From: Zygnema cylindricum
Taxonomy: Eukaryota; Streptophyta; Zygnematophyceae; Zygnematales; Zygnemataceae
Assembly: GCA_037447655.1 (NCBI GenBank)
Contig: JBBHKE010003532.1
Coordinates: 1 to 62,664 of the forward strand
DNA: 62,664 nucleotides
Direction of reading: 5' to 3'
Within the stretch, counting starts at the first letter, position 1. Each line of letters starts with the position of its first letter. The notes beneath the pieces were generated by a model. The model had not been told where the DNA came from. It was given only the letters and a program-made list of their open reading frames with translations, and did no database searches. Made by a program: the position numbers and the translations under genes. Positions 12,601 through 24,420 of this stretch are shown here, in pieces.

Positions 12601-13956
12601 CAAAAGGGTTCACTCAAAAAGAAGGGATAGATTATGAAGAAACCTTTGCTCATGTGGTACGCTTCCCATCAGTAAGGATTAGCGAAAGACATGGAAATAC
12701 ACCAAATTGATATTAAGATTGTCTTTTTCAATGGTGAACTTGAGGAAGAAATCTTCTTGCAGCAACCAGAAAGGTTTGTAGAGGAAGGTGAGGAGAGTAA
12801 TGTCTGCAGACTTATAAAGTCTTTATATGGACTAAAGCACGCTCCCAGCCAATGGAATAAGAACTAGATGAGATTCTCACCAACCAGGGATATATCCTGA
12901 TCAGTTTAGACCATTCTATTTATATGTTTGAGGATGAGATTGGTGTTATTTTCATTGCAATTTATGTGGATGATTTCCAGGTGTTAGGTAAATCTATGGG
13001 AAAAATCAACAAGTCAAAGAAAGATCTTAGAAGCAGGTTTGATATGAAAGATCTATGAGAAGCAATGTATATCTTGGGAATACAAATAGAAAGAGATAGA
13101 AGAAGAAGGATTATCAAACTTACTTAGAAAGAAGCTATAGGGAATATGCTCGAGAAATTCCAAATGGAAAAGGCAAACAATTGTACCACTCCCATGGACT
13201 TGAAGAAAAACAGTGATAGGAGTGTAGGAGAAGGGATGATAATCTTAGATGATCAGATGAGCCTCGAAGAAAGAGAGTTTCTGAAGTCTATTCCTTACAA
13301 AGAGGTTGTAGGAAGTCTAATCTTCTTTATGAATTGTACTAAGCCAAACATAGCGCCAGCAGTTGGAGTTCTCACTAGGAGACTTAATGATCCTAGAAAA
13401 TAAGATTGGGAGACAACAAAGAGAGTCATGAGATATTTGGTGGGTACAAGGGAATTATGATAGCATTTGGGAGGGGAGCACACTGATATCACTACTTTGA
13501 GTGATGCTAGTTATGGAGATGCACCTATTAGAAGATGGGTATGTATTGTATGTGGGAGAAGGTGCTTGTTGTTGTAACAGCAAACACCAAAAGGTGATTG
13601 CTCAATCCACTATAGAGGCTACATTTATGGCATGTTGTTCAGCTCTGAAGGAATTCATGTGGGTAAAGTCTTTGCTGCTATAACTAGGGTACATGAAAAA
13701 AAGGGTGTATGAAGTCTTTTGTGATAATCATGATGCAATTGCAATTGCAACCAATCCAAATCATCATTTCAAAGCTAAACACATGGACATAAGACTGAGT
13801 TTTGTGAGGGAAAAGGTTGAAAACAAAATTGTGAATCTTGTCCATAAACAAGACGGAGAAATGATTGCTGATATGATGACCAAACCTGTGCCCTCACCCA
13901 AATTAAAATATTGTAGAAGGAAGTGTGGACTAAAAGAAACTTATAAATTAGACTAG
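9665..13956 (+). pseudogene. E3 copia Gag-Pol, broken; protease core deleted
   Basis: Gag starts in the LTR end (about 9670) and is frameshifted; the best Gag frame is 10204-10848 with zinc knuckle CHFCKKSRHFIADC. Around 10795-10812 a small deletion removes the protease DSGAS motif, joining GPP directly to CATGCA. Flap and later protease: 10822-11189. Integrase to RT start: 11199-12710 (SGCAQGK, HTDIWRP, RSDNGGEY, NGVAERLN, KLKLNPDN); the first zinc-finger His-containing WHK is replaced by a stop at 11188. RT has YVDD near 12965, RT/RNase H pieces at 13146-13403, 13501-13683 and 13693-13956. Multiple stops. Confidence 0.85.
9689..9703 (+). promoter_or_regulatory. E3 primer-binding site (decayed)
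   Basis: GGTTATCTGCCCACC follows the LTR without a gap. Two bases (CT for GG) differ from the shared GGTTATGGGCCCACC. Confidence 0.65.
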
Positions 13957-13969
13957 AAAATAAGAGGAG

Positions 13970-14981
13970 TGTTGAAATTGCTAGATTTATAAAGTATTTT
14001 CTAGGTCAGAATAGGTTATTGAAAACAAAAAAGAAAAGCGCAGCAGTCTGCCTCCAACTCCTCCCCCTATCCCCCATACTTATTGTAGTCACTAAAGGAA
14101 AAACAGAGGGTGGTGGAGCCATGGCTGCCTTGGCTCCTTAGGCACGTCAGAAAAAATTGACATAAGTCACCTCCAACAAAAGGTTGAGTCTGGCAGGACT
14201 GAAACCTCCGACCGGGAGAGGGAGGTGTAGCCGTCAGCTTTAGCCGGTCTGTTGATAAAGTCTGTTAGAGTACATGGGGTGTGATTAGTATTTAAATTTG
14301 ATAGAGTTCACTAATCTAATAAACTGAATTACAATTAAGTAACATAGAAACAAATTGGAGTACAATGCGAAACATGAAACCGCACGAAACAAATTTACTG
14401 GACATTGATTTTCAACAACAGGCATTCAAAGTCGTTTTTGTTCCGACAGCACGCATCATCGCCGAGATGGCAGAATGGTCACTTTGGCAGTTTTTGGGAG
14501 TGATGTGACCTAGCGCCACGTGGCAAGATAACATTGGGAAGCGGGAATCTGAAAGAGCATGAGGATGAGTTCGGACGAGACAGGCGTCCACTCAATGGCC
14601 GAGTCGTACAAAGACCGTACAAAAAGTACACCGGCCACTGTACCTTTCTGTACTACACAATTCTCTAAATTTGTTCGTATATTAGTAGATAGGGGTTGTG
14701 AGAATGGTTTAGGACTTAGGAGATTTAGGAGGTAGCTGCCTCTCTCCCAATGAGCTTCTATATATTCTGGCATCTTTGCCACTTGATAATTAATCGCCTG
14801 GTTGGGCGTTTTCAATGATATTTTTTGCTGTTGACTCACGCGAGTCTATACTGTACAGGGGTGCAGTCAGATTGTTTGTTAGCCTACCTGGGTATCTGAG
14901 ATCTTAGCTGAAGAAGGGTTAGCCAAAAGCTATCTAGAGGCTTCGTGTATTCCGTAGTCCAATAGGGGACAAAGAGTTGCA
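13970..14981 (+). repeat. E3 3' LTR
   Basis: It starts TGTTGAAATT after the polypurine tract and ends AGTTGCA. Antisense, it carries a tRNA-like T-arm at 14193-14209 (plus strand GCAGG, ACTGAAA, CCTCC; four of five pairs) and the conserved stem-loop around TTGTAGTCACT near 14055-14125. Confidence 0.85.
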
Positions 14982-14986
14982 AGATT

Positions 14987-15815
14987 CACTGAAAACAGCC
15001 ACTTAACCGATAAGTTATAAGGCGGCAAAGATGCCAAAATTATACAATAACTCTAAGATAGAGAGGTGCCTACCTCCAAAATTTCCTAAGTCCTAAACCC
15101 CTCTCACAACCCCTGTCTACTAACGTACGAACCAATCAACAAAAAGGTACTACGGCCGAAGTACTTTCTGTATGGCCTTTGTACGGCAAGGCAATTTGAT
15201 GGACGTGTGTCTTCGTCTCACTCGTCTTTAGGCTCCCCAGGATTTATGCCTCTCAATGTTATCTTGCCACATGGCGCCACGTCACGTCAGGCCCAAAAAC
15301 TGCCAAAGCGGCCATTCTTCAATCTCAGCGATGATAGGCACCGTCGGATCCAAACCGGCTTTCAGTATTTGTAGTCAAAACAAATGTCTAGTTCATTTGT
15401 TTCGTGTTTTACGTGTCATACCGTATATTTAAGGAATCTTTATGCATTCTATCCGTAATTCCGTTAATCGGACTAGATCCTATAAACAACGTTTTAATAA
15501 ATATCATACCTCATGTACTATAACAGACTTCTACGACACAATGGTTAGAGCTAACGGCTACGCCTCGTTTTGCCGGTCGTAGGTTTGAGTCTTACCGCAC
15601 TTAACCTTTTGTTGAGAGTGACTTATGTCACTCTTTAGTCCTACATGTGGAGCTTAGGTAGCCATGGCGTAACCACCCTCTCTATCCTTCAAAGACTACA
15701 ACAAGCATGGTGGCTAAAGAGAGGAGGTGGATGCAGGCTTCCGCCCATTTCTTTTTCCTATTTTATTGATTTATTTAAACCTAGAAAATACCCTATATAT
15801 CTAGTAATATCATCA
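14987..15815 (-). repeat. E2 3' LTR, second segment
   Basis: It continues the LTR interrupted by E3 and ends ATCATCA at 15815, directly before the polypurine tract (minus strand, AAATAAAGGGAG). It contains a tRNA-like module with a T-arm at 15579-15595 (GTAGG, loop TTTGAGT, CTTAC), a palindrome at 15616-15633 and the CTCTCT...AGAGAG stem-loop near 15670-15735. Confidence 0.75.
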
Positions 15816-16878
15816 CTCCCTTTATTTTCTAGTCTAACTTTAACTTCATTTTAAGTCCACACATTTTTATGCAATATTTTGACTTGGGAGAAGGCACTAG
15901 TTTTGTCATCATATCAGCCAACATTTCCTCATTAAGTCTATATACAATATTCAAAATCATATTTTTCAACTTTTTCTCTCACAAAACTCAATCTTATGTC
16001 CATATGCTTAGCCTTGAAATGATGTTTTGGATTAGCTGCAATTGCAATGGCAGCTTCATTATCACAAAACACTTCATACACTACCTCCTTCATATTCCCG
16101 AGTTCTTGCAATTGTGTGTCCTCCATTGGACTACAGAATACACGAAGCCTCTAGATAGTAATTAACTAACCCACTTTAAGCCACGACCACTTCTGCCCAA
16201 GAAGGCAAACTGACAATTTGATTGCACCCTTGTGCAGCTTAGACTCCCCTGAGTCCGTAGCAAAAAGAATCACTAAAAACGGCCAACCAGCCGATAAGTT
16301 ATAGGGTGGCAAAGATGCTAATTTATACAAACTCTCTGAGAGAGAGGACTATCTACCTAAATTTTCCTAAGTCCTAGTTTTTCCTAATTCCCTCTCACAG
16401 CTCCTATCTACTGATTGTACGAACTAATCACAAAACTGTATAGTACTAGAAAGTACTACTGCCGATGTACTTTCTGTACGGCCTCTGTACGACAAGGCCA
16501 TTAAGTGGATGCGTGTCCACTTTCCACTCGTCCGTACGTTCCTCGGAATTCCCGCGACCGAATGATGTCTTCCCACGTGGCGCCGGGTCATGCCACGTCA
16601 CTTAATGCCAAAATGACCATTCTGGGATTTCGGCGATGATGTGCGCCGTAAGATTTGACGCGAAATTCAATCTCAGCCGTAATAAATACTTGCGCGATAT
16701 TTGTTTCGCTGTCGAAACAAAATGCGCGATATCCATTTCAAACAAGTACAGTACTTTGTACTTTGTAGAACTGTATCTATGCGTGGCGTTAAGAATTTCA
16801 GTTAAATGAATCTAGTACATTACAATAGTTTAAATAGTAATGAAACCCTATATCTCCTAACGGACTTCTACGACACAC

Positions 16879-16932
16879 TGGTTAGAGCTAACGGCTACGC
16901 CGCGCTCTGCCGGTCGGGGGTTCGAGTCCTGC
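16879..16932 (+). other. tRNA-like module in the E4 LTR (antisense to the LTR)
   Basis: TGGTTAGAGC (16879-16888) matches the D-loop side of a tRNA and the end of a Pol III A box. GGGGG-TTCGAGT-CCTGC (16916-16932) has the size of a T-arm with four of five pairs and contains GGTTCGAGTCC, a full B-box match. No proper acceptor stem or D-stem is visible, so this is not a tRNA gene. It is followed by the perfect palindrome GAGTGGCTTAAGCCACTC (16953-16970) and a CTCTCT/GAGAGA stem-loop. Confidence 0.55.
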
Positions 16933-17011
16933 TGGACTCAACCTTTTGTTGAGAGTGGCTTAAGCCACTCTTTAGTCCTTCCTATGGAGTTGAGGCAGCC
17001 ATGGCTCCATT

Positions 17012-17072
17012 GCTCTCTCTCTCTCTCCTTCAGTGACTACAACAAGTATGGGGGCGAGAGAGAGAGAAGGGA
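17012..17072 (+). other. Conserved LTR stem-loop (E4 copy)
   Basis: The arm GCTCTCTCTCTCTCTCC pairs with GGCGAGAGAGAGAGA around a loop containing TTCAGTGACTACAACAAG. The loop is nearly invariant among the LTRs of E2, E3, E4, E5, E7, E9 and E12, while the arms differ in sequence but remain complementary. Confidence 0.6.
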
Positions 17073-18959
17073 TAGAGGCAGGCTGCCTTCATTTTCTTTT
17101 CATGTTTTCTAATAAATTTAGACCTAGAAAATATACTCAAAACTACTTATTTCAACAGTTTTTGCAACAATGACTTGACCCACAACAACTTTTTCATATC
17201 AGAACAGGAGGCCATGTACTCAGCCTCCATAGTAGCCTGAGCAACCACCTTTTGTTGCTTGCTGCTCCAACTGCAAGCACCTTCTCCCACATACAACACA
17301 TACCCAGAAGTTTATCTTTTCATAGGTGCATCCCCATAACTATCATCACTCCAAGTAGTGATATCAGTGTGCTCCCCTCCCAAATGGAACCATAAATCTC
17401 TGGTTCCCACCAGATATTTCTTGCCTCTCTTGACTACCTTCCTGTCTCTCTTCTTAGGATCATTAAGATTCATATTGAGTACTCCAATTATTGCCGCTAT
17501 GTCCGCCCTGGTACAATTCATAAAATATATTAGACTTCCTACAATATGCCTATAGGGAATAGACTTCATAAACTCTCTCTCTTCTCGACTAATTTGATCA
17601 TCTAAAATTATCACTCTTCCTTTTACATTTCCACCACATACATTTTTCAAGTCTATGGGAGTGGTATAACTGTTTGCCTTAACTATCTGGAATTTCTCAA
17701 GCATGTTACCTATTGCTTCTTTCTGAGTAAGTCTAATGATCCTTTCCCCCCTATCTCTATCCATTTGAATTCCCAAAATATATCTTGCCTCCTTTAAATC
17801 CTTTAGTCAAATCTGCTTCTAAGATCTTTCTTTAACTTATTGATCTTTTCCTAAGACTTACTTTACACCAACAGATCATCCACATAAATTGAAATAAAAA
17901 TCAGACCATTTTTATCTTCAAACATATAAATAGAATGGTCAGAGCTCATCCGGATATATCATAAACACTCGTAGACTCTATATCCTTTGACATCCTCATC
18001 ATATCCTACAATGTATCCAAGTTTTCCCTTAGCATCTAGTTTCCAGTTTTTCCTATCCATGTCAAGACTATAATTTTGGCTACCGAATACATTAAGGTGA
18101 GGGATATATGGTTTCCTTCCAACCTATCTCTTATAAGGTGTCATTCCTTTTACAACTGAGGTAAGGACTCTAATCTTAATGTAGTTGGCACAGTTCATTG
18201 CTTTTGCCCAAAATCTCTTTCGTATTTTTTTATTGGCCAACATACTATATACACTATCTCCTAGTGTTCGGTTCTACGTCTCAACTACCCCATTTTGTTC
18301 CAGGTTATATGGTACAAATTTTTGGTGTTGAACTCCCTTATCTCTCAAGTATTTCTCAAAATGGTTAGAGGTATATTCTCCCCCACTATCACTTCTTATT
18401 CTCTTAATGGGGGTTCTGTGTAACTTCTCACTCCAGGCTTTATATTCTTTGAATTAAGTTGGTGTTTCAGCCTTGGTTTTTGGGAAGTAGACTCTAGAGT
18501 ATCTAGACCAATCATCGGTTATTGTCAACATAAACATCTTCTCTCCGACCAAAGGAACTTTTGCGGGTCCCCTGATATCTGTGTGGACCAAATCTAGTAC
18601 TTTCTCACCCCTAAATGTGGCGGCTTTGGGAAAGGGAAGTCTATGAGCCTTACCTTGAGCGCAGCCACTACAATCATCCACCATTTCATTATCCCCAAAT
18701 TAAATGCCTTATACTACACCAAGCTTCTTCATTTCCCTCATCCTATCAAAATGCACATGCCCCAACCGATTATGCCAAATCATCAACTTTGGAACACCAA
18801 CATAGTAAGCATTCTTCTTTTCATTACTCAGGTTAAGCCTAAACATTTATTGGCTACCCTTATCTGTCATGAAGTACACTTCATCCCCATACTTAGATGT
18901 ATCCACTCCCTTTCTTGTGATCGTATCATACTCTTTATCATCTAACACATGTGTAGAGA

Positions 18960-19673
18960 TGCAATTTTGTGTCCTCCATTGGACCACACAATACAGGAAG
19001 CCTCTAAATAGTATTTAACTAACCCACTTCAAGCCACCACCACTCCTGTCCAGGAAGGCAAAATGATAGTTTGTTTGCACCCCTATGCAGCCTGGACTCC
19101 CCTGAGTGTGTAGCAAAATAAATCACTGAAAACGGCCAACCAGCCGATAAGTTATGAGGCAGTAAAAATGCCAATTTATACAAACTCTCAAAGGGAGAGG
19201 TGACTACCTACCAAAATTTTCTAAGTCCTGATTTCCTCTAATAACTTCTATCTAGTGAAGTACGGACCAATCAAATTACTGTACCGTACCAAAAAGTACT
19301 ACTGCCGGTGTACCTTTTGTACGGCCTATGTACGACAAGGCTATTAAGCGGACTCGTGTCTGCTTTTCACGAGTCTGTACATTCCTTCGAATACCCATGA
19401 CCGAATGTCATCTCTCCACGTGGCTCCAAGTCATGCCACGTCACAAAACGCCAAAGTGACCTCTCCGGGTTTTCGGCGATAATGTGCGCCGTTGGATTTG
19501 CAGCGAGACGCAATCTTAGTCGTTATAAATACTAGCGGGACATTGGTTTCACTGTCGAAACACAATGCGTGGTATCCGTTACGAAATAGAATCGTACGTC
19601 GTACTTTCATAAAACTGTATCTATGCATGCCGTATACATTTTTAGTTAAATGGATTTGTTCCTCCCTAAATAT

Positions 19674-19751
<78 letters not shown>

Positions 19752-20060
19752 ATACTATATCACTTAGCATTGGTCCTAGTCTTATAGGATAAAGTTGACC
19801 GCTATCGGCCAACTTGACAAATCGCAGGTACCGGAATCAAATCCCGGATCCGTCAGGTATATTTTTAGTAACCTACTAAAAATAACTACCTGTTGAACTA
19901 AGGCAGCTATGGGTCAACCACCCTCTATATCCTTCAGTTACTATAACAAGTCTGGTGGCTAGAGAGAGTAGGTGGAGGCAGGCTGCCCGTCCTTTTTTTT
20001 TTTTTTTATACTAACATATTTATACCTATAAAATACTCTAGCAATCTATTAATTTCAACA
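18960..20060 (-). repeat. E5 3' LTR
   Basis: TGCAATTTTG...TTTCAACA, 1101 bp. It includes a TATA-like box on the minus strand (TATAAATT, 19173-19180), a GTAC-rich segment near 19260-19335, the (TA)n tract, and a plus-strand tRNA-like module ending with T-arm CCGGA-ATCAAAT-CCCGG at 19831-19847. A perfect 11-bp hairpin (TATTTTTAGTA, loop ACC) follows at 19860-19884, then the ACCACC.../...GGTGG stem-loop, and a run of 15 T at 19993-20007. Confidence 0.85.
19671..19748. repeat. (TA)n microsatellite in the E5 3' LTR
   Basis: About 35 or more TA units, one phase break near 19682. The other E5 LTR has only a short TATATATA run at the equivalent site (near 25111), so the expansion happened after insertion or is an assembly effect. 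Confidence 0.9.
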
Positions 20061-20096
20061 CTCCCTTTATTTTCTAGTCTAATTTTAATTTTTCTT

Positions 20097-23000
20097 TCAA
20101 CCCGCATTTTTCCGACAATATTTTAATTTAGTAGAGGGCACAGGTTTGGTCATCATGTTAGCCACCATTTCTTCATCAGGTCTATACACAAGATTTAAAA
20201 TTTTATTATCAACGTTTTCTCTTACGAAGCTTAATCTTATGTCCATATGTTTTGCTTTGAAATGGTGTTTTGGATTAGCTGCAATGGCGATTGCAGCTTG
20301 ATTATCGCAAAATATTTCATGCACTCCCTCCATCATATATCCTGGTTCTTGCAACAATGACTTCAACAACATTAGTTCTTTTAAAGCAGAACAAGACGCC
20401 ATATACTCAACCTCTATAGTAGACTGAGCAACCACCTTTTGTTGCTTACTGCTTCAACAGCAAGCACCTTCCCCCACAAACAAAACATATCCAAAAGTGA
20501 ATCTTTTGATAAGTGCATCCCCATAACTGGCATCACTCCAAGTGGTGATATCAGTGTGCTCCCCTCCAAAATGCAACCATAATTCTCTGGTTCCAACCAG
20601 ATATCTCATGACTCTCTTAACTGCCGCCTAGTCTCTCTTCCTAGGAACATTAAGATTCCTACTAAATACTCCAACTGCTGCCGCTATGTTTGGCCTGGTA
20701 CAGTTCATGAAATAGATTAAACTTCCTACGACGTGTCTATAAGGGATAAACTTCATAAACTCTCTCTCCTCTGGACTCATCTGAATGAATAAGATCATCA
20801 CTCGTCCTTCTACACTCCCATCACTTACTTTTTTGAAGTCCATGGGAGTGGTACAACTGTTAGCATTTTCCATCTTGAATTTCTCAAGCATATTTCCTAT
20901 TGCTTCTTTCTGAGTAAGTCTTATAATCTTCTTCCCCCTATCTCTCTCCAATTGGATCCCTAAAATATATTTTGCCCCCTCTAAATCTTTCATATCAAAT
21001 CTGCCCCTAAGATCTTTCTTTAGCCTATTGGTCTTCTCCAAAGACTTACTTAACACAAGCAGATCATCCACATAAATTGCAATAAAAATGACACCATCTC
21101 ATCTTCAAACATATAGATAAAATGGTCAGAGATGATACGCATATATCCCTGATCGGTGAGAAACTCATCTAGTTTCTTATTCCACTGTCGGGGAGCCTGC
21201 TTCAATGCATATAAGGACTTTATGATCCAGCAAACTTTGCTCTCTTCTCTTTCTTCCACGAACCCCTCGGGTTGCCTCATGAAAATTTCTTCCTCTAACT
21301 CAACATTAAAAAAAGCAGTCTTAATGTCCATCTTGGGTATTTCCATGTCTTCCGCTTCTGCCAGACTGAGGAGAATCCTTACTGATGGGAACCGAACAAC
21401 TGGAGCAAAGGTCTCCTCATAGTCTATCCCCTTCTTTTGGGTGAACCCCCTCGCTACCAATCGAGCCTTATATCTTTCAATGGTATTTTGTGTGTTCAGT
21501 TTTAGTTTAAATTCCCATTTACACCCAATAGGTTTTTTGTCTGGAGGACAATCCGCTAGTTCTCAAGTATTTGCTTCCATGATAGAAGCCATCTCATCAT
21601 TTATGGCTCTAATCCATCTCTCTTTCTCTAGACTATTCACTGCCTCCAAGTAAGACTGAGGCGTATTTGGGTAAGATAGCTTAGTTACCTTATGAGCGAC
21701 TTGTTTTCCTTGTATCTTTTGCTGCTCCTCCTTCCTCCCTCAAACTCGGAAATTGGAATGGATGAAAGTCTTGGGTTTCTTCTCATTGTCTCATCGGCTC
21801 CCCTGTTCATGGAAGCCAGTTCTAGTCCCGCTTCTTCTATCTTCTCGAGGTCCATAGAAGTATGTGAGGTTTTCCGGTGAGTCTTCTGTATCTCGGTTCT
21901 CCCTTGAATCTGCAATCACGGTTTCACACATGTCCCTTTCGGGAACGACCGAGTTCTGCTCACTTTCGGACTCGAATCTGATTTTTATCTTCTTTGTATA
22001 TTTGAAAGGATCAAATGACTTTTCTTCATCCATGACATTTAGGTGTTAGACCAGGATGATATCCTTCTTTGCTAAGTCATTGACTCTATACACCTTAATA
22101 TCCTCATCATATCCCACAAAGTATCTAGGTTTTCCTTTAGCATCTAGTTTCCAGTTTTTCCTATCCATGTCAAGACTATAAACTTGGCTATCGAACACTT
22201 TAAGGTGTGAAATATTTGGTTTCCTTCCAACCCATCTCTTATAAGGTGTCACTCCCTTTAGAGTTGAGGTAAAGACTCTATTCTTAATGTAGTTGGCACA
22301 GTTCACTGCCTCTGCCCAAAATCTCTTTCCTATTTTCTTGTTAGCAAACATACTGCATGCACTATCTTTTAGTGTTCAATTCAACCTCTTAGCTACCCCA
22401 TTTTGTTCCGAGTTATTTGGTACAGTTTTTTGGTGCTGTACTCCCTCATCTCTCAGATATTCCTCAAATTGGTAAGAGGTATATTCCCCCCCATTATCAC
22501 TCCTTATTCTCTTAATGGGGGTTTCATGAAACTTCTCACTCCATGCTGTATATTCTTTGAAGTATGTTGATGCTTCAGCCTTTGTTTTTAGAAAGTATAC
22601 TCTAGAGTATCTAGACCATTCATCATTTATTGTCATCATAAACCTTTTTCCTCCAACCGAAGGTACTTTTGCACGTCCCCAAATATATGTGTGGACCAAA
22701 TCTAATACTTTCTCACCTCTATATGTGGTGGTTTTCGAAAAGGGAAGTCTGTGAGCCTTACCTTGAGCACAACCACTACAATCATCCATCATTTCATTAT
22801 CCCCAAACTGAATGCCTTCTACTACCCCAAGCTTTTTCATTTCCCTCAACCTATCAAAATGTACATGACCCAACTGCTTATGCCAAATCATCAAGTTAGG
22901 AACACCAACATAGTAAGCATTCTTCTTTTCATTACTCAGGGTAAGCCTAAACATTCTTTGGCTACCCTTATCTGCCGTGAAGTAAACTTCATCCCCATAC

Positions 23001-24420
23001 TTAGCTGTAAAGACTCCCTTTCTAGTGAAGGTATCAAACTCTTTGTCATCTAACACGGCGTAGAGACAAGGTTTTTACTCAGCTGAAGAATTTAGAGTAC
23101 ATTTGAGAATGTAAGTTAGAAGTCTTACCCTCCACTAAGACTTTTAGATCTATTGATCCCACTACATCTGTTGTAACCACTCTCCCATCTCCATACTCTA
23201 TCTCTACAGTAGGGATATTTCTTAGATTAGTGAAGAGTTCCTTATCACGACACATTTGCATGGATGCACCTGAGTCGATGATCCATCCTCCCTGTGGAAC
23301 CTCCCGAATTGCTCGAAGGGCATATTTCTATCTACAAGGGATCTCCCTCTCCTCCAAATTCTCGTCAAGAAGAAGCACCCCATCCTCCTCAAATGACTCA
23401 TCCTTCGTTTCTCTTGTCACTTTTGTAACCACAAGTGTTTTTCTCTTCCCTCCGGAAGAACCCCCTCAATGGTTCTCTTAGAGCCTTAGCTACAACAGCT
23501 TGACACAATCTGCGATTAAATGTCTCGGTTTTTTTCAAAAATGACAAAGACCCTTTGGGGGCCTCGGTCCTCCAGAATTATCTCTTTCCCTTTTGTACGG
23601 TTTCTTCGGGTCCTTCCCCCATCGGTCCCCTCCTGTTGCTAGTGGTTGAATGCTCTTTCCTCCTATCCTAATCTCCATTGTGTTTTCCTGCACAAGTATC
23701 ATCCTGACCACTGTCTTCCATTTCCATGAACTATCAGGCATTTCCTATACTCGGTACATTATGTTCTCGTACTCATGTGGTAACTTCATGATAAGGGTGT
23801 TTACTTTCATTTTCATTTTACCTCTCCATCCGGCACTTTGGATCTCTATATACAAACAAGAAAGGTCATTACAGTAATCTAACATCTTTCCTCCTTTGTA
23901 AGTGTAACTCACTAGCTTTTGCTCAGCCAACTGGAGCTCCTAAATAGTTCCAGCTCTATAAATCTCCACCAAACTCACCCACAACTCCTCGGCCTTGTAA
24001 ATGTGAAGATGAGGAGTGGCCAAAGCTTGAGTGAGGTGCCTCAGAATAAAGTTCTTGGCAGCCATGTTTACATCCTCCCACATTTGAGTATCGTTCTCCG
24101 CGGTCTTCGCGGTCCCCGATCCCGGGACTGTGGCAATAGGAGTGAGGGGTGTCTCCTTCCCTTTCCCCTTTTCGGACAGACTGTTGTCCCCATCATCTGC
24201 TTCCTCTGCTGAGGCATCCGTTGCTGTAGGAAACCTTACTCCTCCAAATCCTGGTGAAGTTCGCGAAGGTGGACGTTTCACTTGTCCACTACCGATACCC
24301 CATAATCGTTTTTTCGCACAATGCTCCCATCATCATGACTTCCCAATAGATGAACCCATATCCATTGAAGGTGGGCACCCTAGAGGATGGGCCCATAACC
24401 TGCAATTCGGTGTCCTCCAT
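20097..24420 (-). pseudogene. E5 copia Gag-Pol, broken
   Basis: The start codon (24418-24420) lies in the LTR (MEDTELQ, then VMGP). Minus-strand remnants in order: Gag 23535-24281 with several breaks; protease with intact WIIDSGAS near 23270-23295, then a break; integrase 22376-23056 (WHKQLGHVH, DCSGCAQGK, RSDNGGEY; HTYIWGR replaces the catalytic HTDIWGP Asp); integrase end 22046-22351; RT 21050-21460, frameshifted just before YVDD; RT/RNase H 20628-21071; RNase H 20097-20435 (CDNQAAIAIA). Not functional. Confidence 0.85.
24386..24400 (-). promoter_or_regulatory. E5 primer-binding site (half-tRNA-iMet type)
   Basis: The plus strand reads GATGGGCCCATAACC, abutting the LTR start at 24401. One mismatch to the tRNA-iMet anticodon arm sequence. 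Confidence 0.7.

Larger units (their letters stand above)
8681..14981 (+). mobile_element. E3: copia element inserted in the E2 3' LTR
   Basis: Complete by structure: 5' LTR 8681-9688, primer site 9689-9703, Gag-Pol remnants, polypurine tract near 13955-13969 (AAAATAAGAGGAG) and 3' LTR 13970-14981. The flanking 5-bp duplication is AGAAT (8676-8680) and AGATT (14982-14986), one base having mutated. By eye the LTRs are about 10% diverged, so this is an old insertion, though younger than E2. Confidence 0.85.
16107..17157 (-). mobile_element. E4: solo LTR inside E2 RNase H
   Basis: A single 1051-bp LTR of the E2/E5 type (TGCAATTG...TTTCAACA) interrupts the E2 RNase H coding region between SLLQ and LGNM. 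Flanks are GTTCT (16102-16106) and GTTTT (17158-17162), a 5-bp TSD with one change. No internal sequence or second LTR accompanies it, as expected after LTR-LTR recombination. The LTR contributes a false upstream start: its own MEDTQLQ codons read straight into the E2 frame on the minus strand. Confidence 0.8.

Noticed and set aside
16861-16940. A true tRNA gene
   Set aside because: D-loop and T-arm motifs are present but there is no acceptor stem, no proper D-stem and no standard anticodon loop. Reported as a tRNA-like module only.
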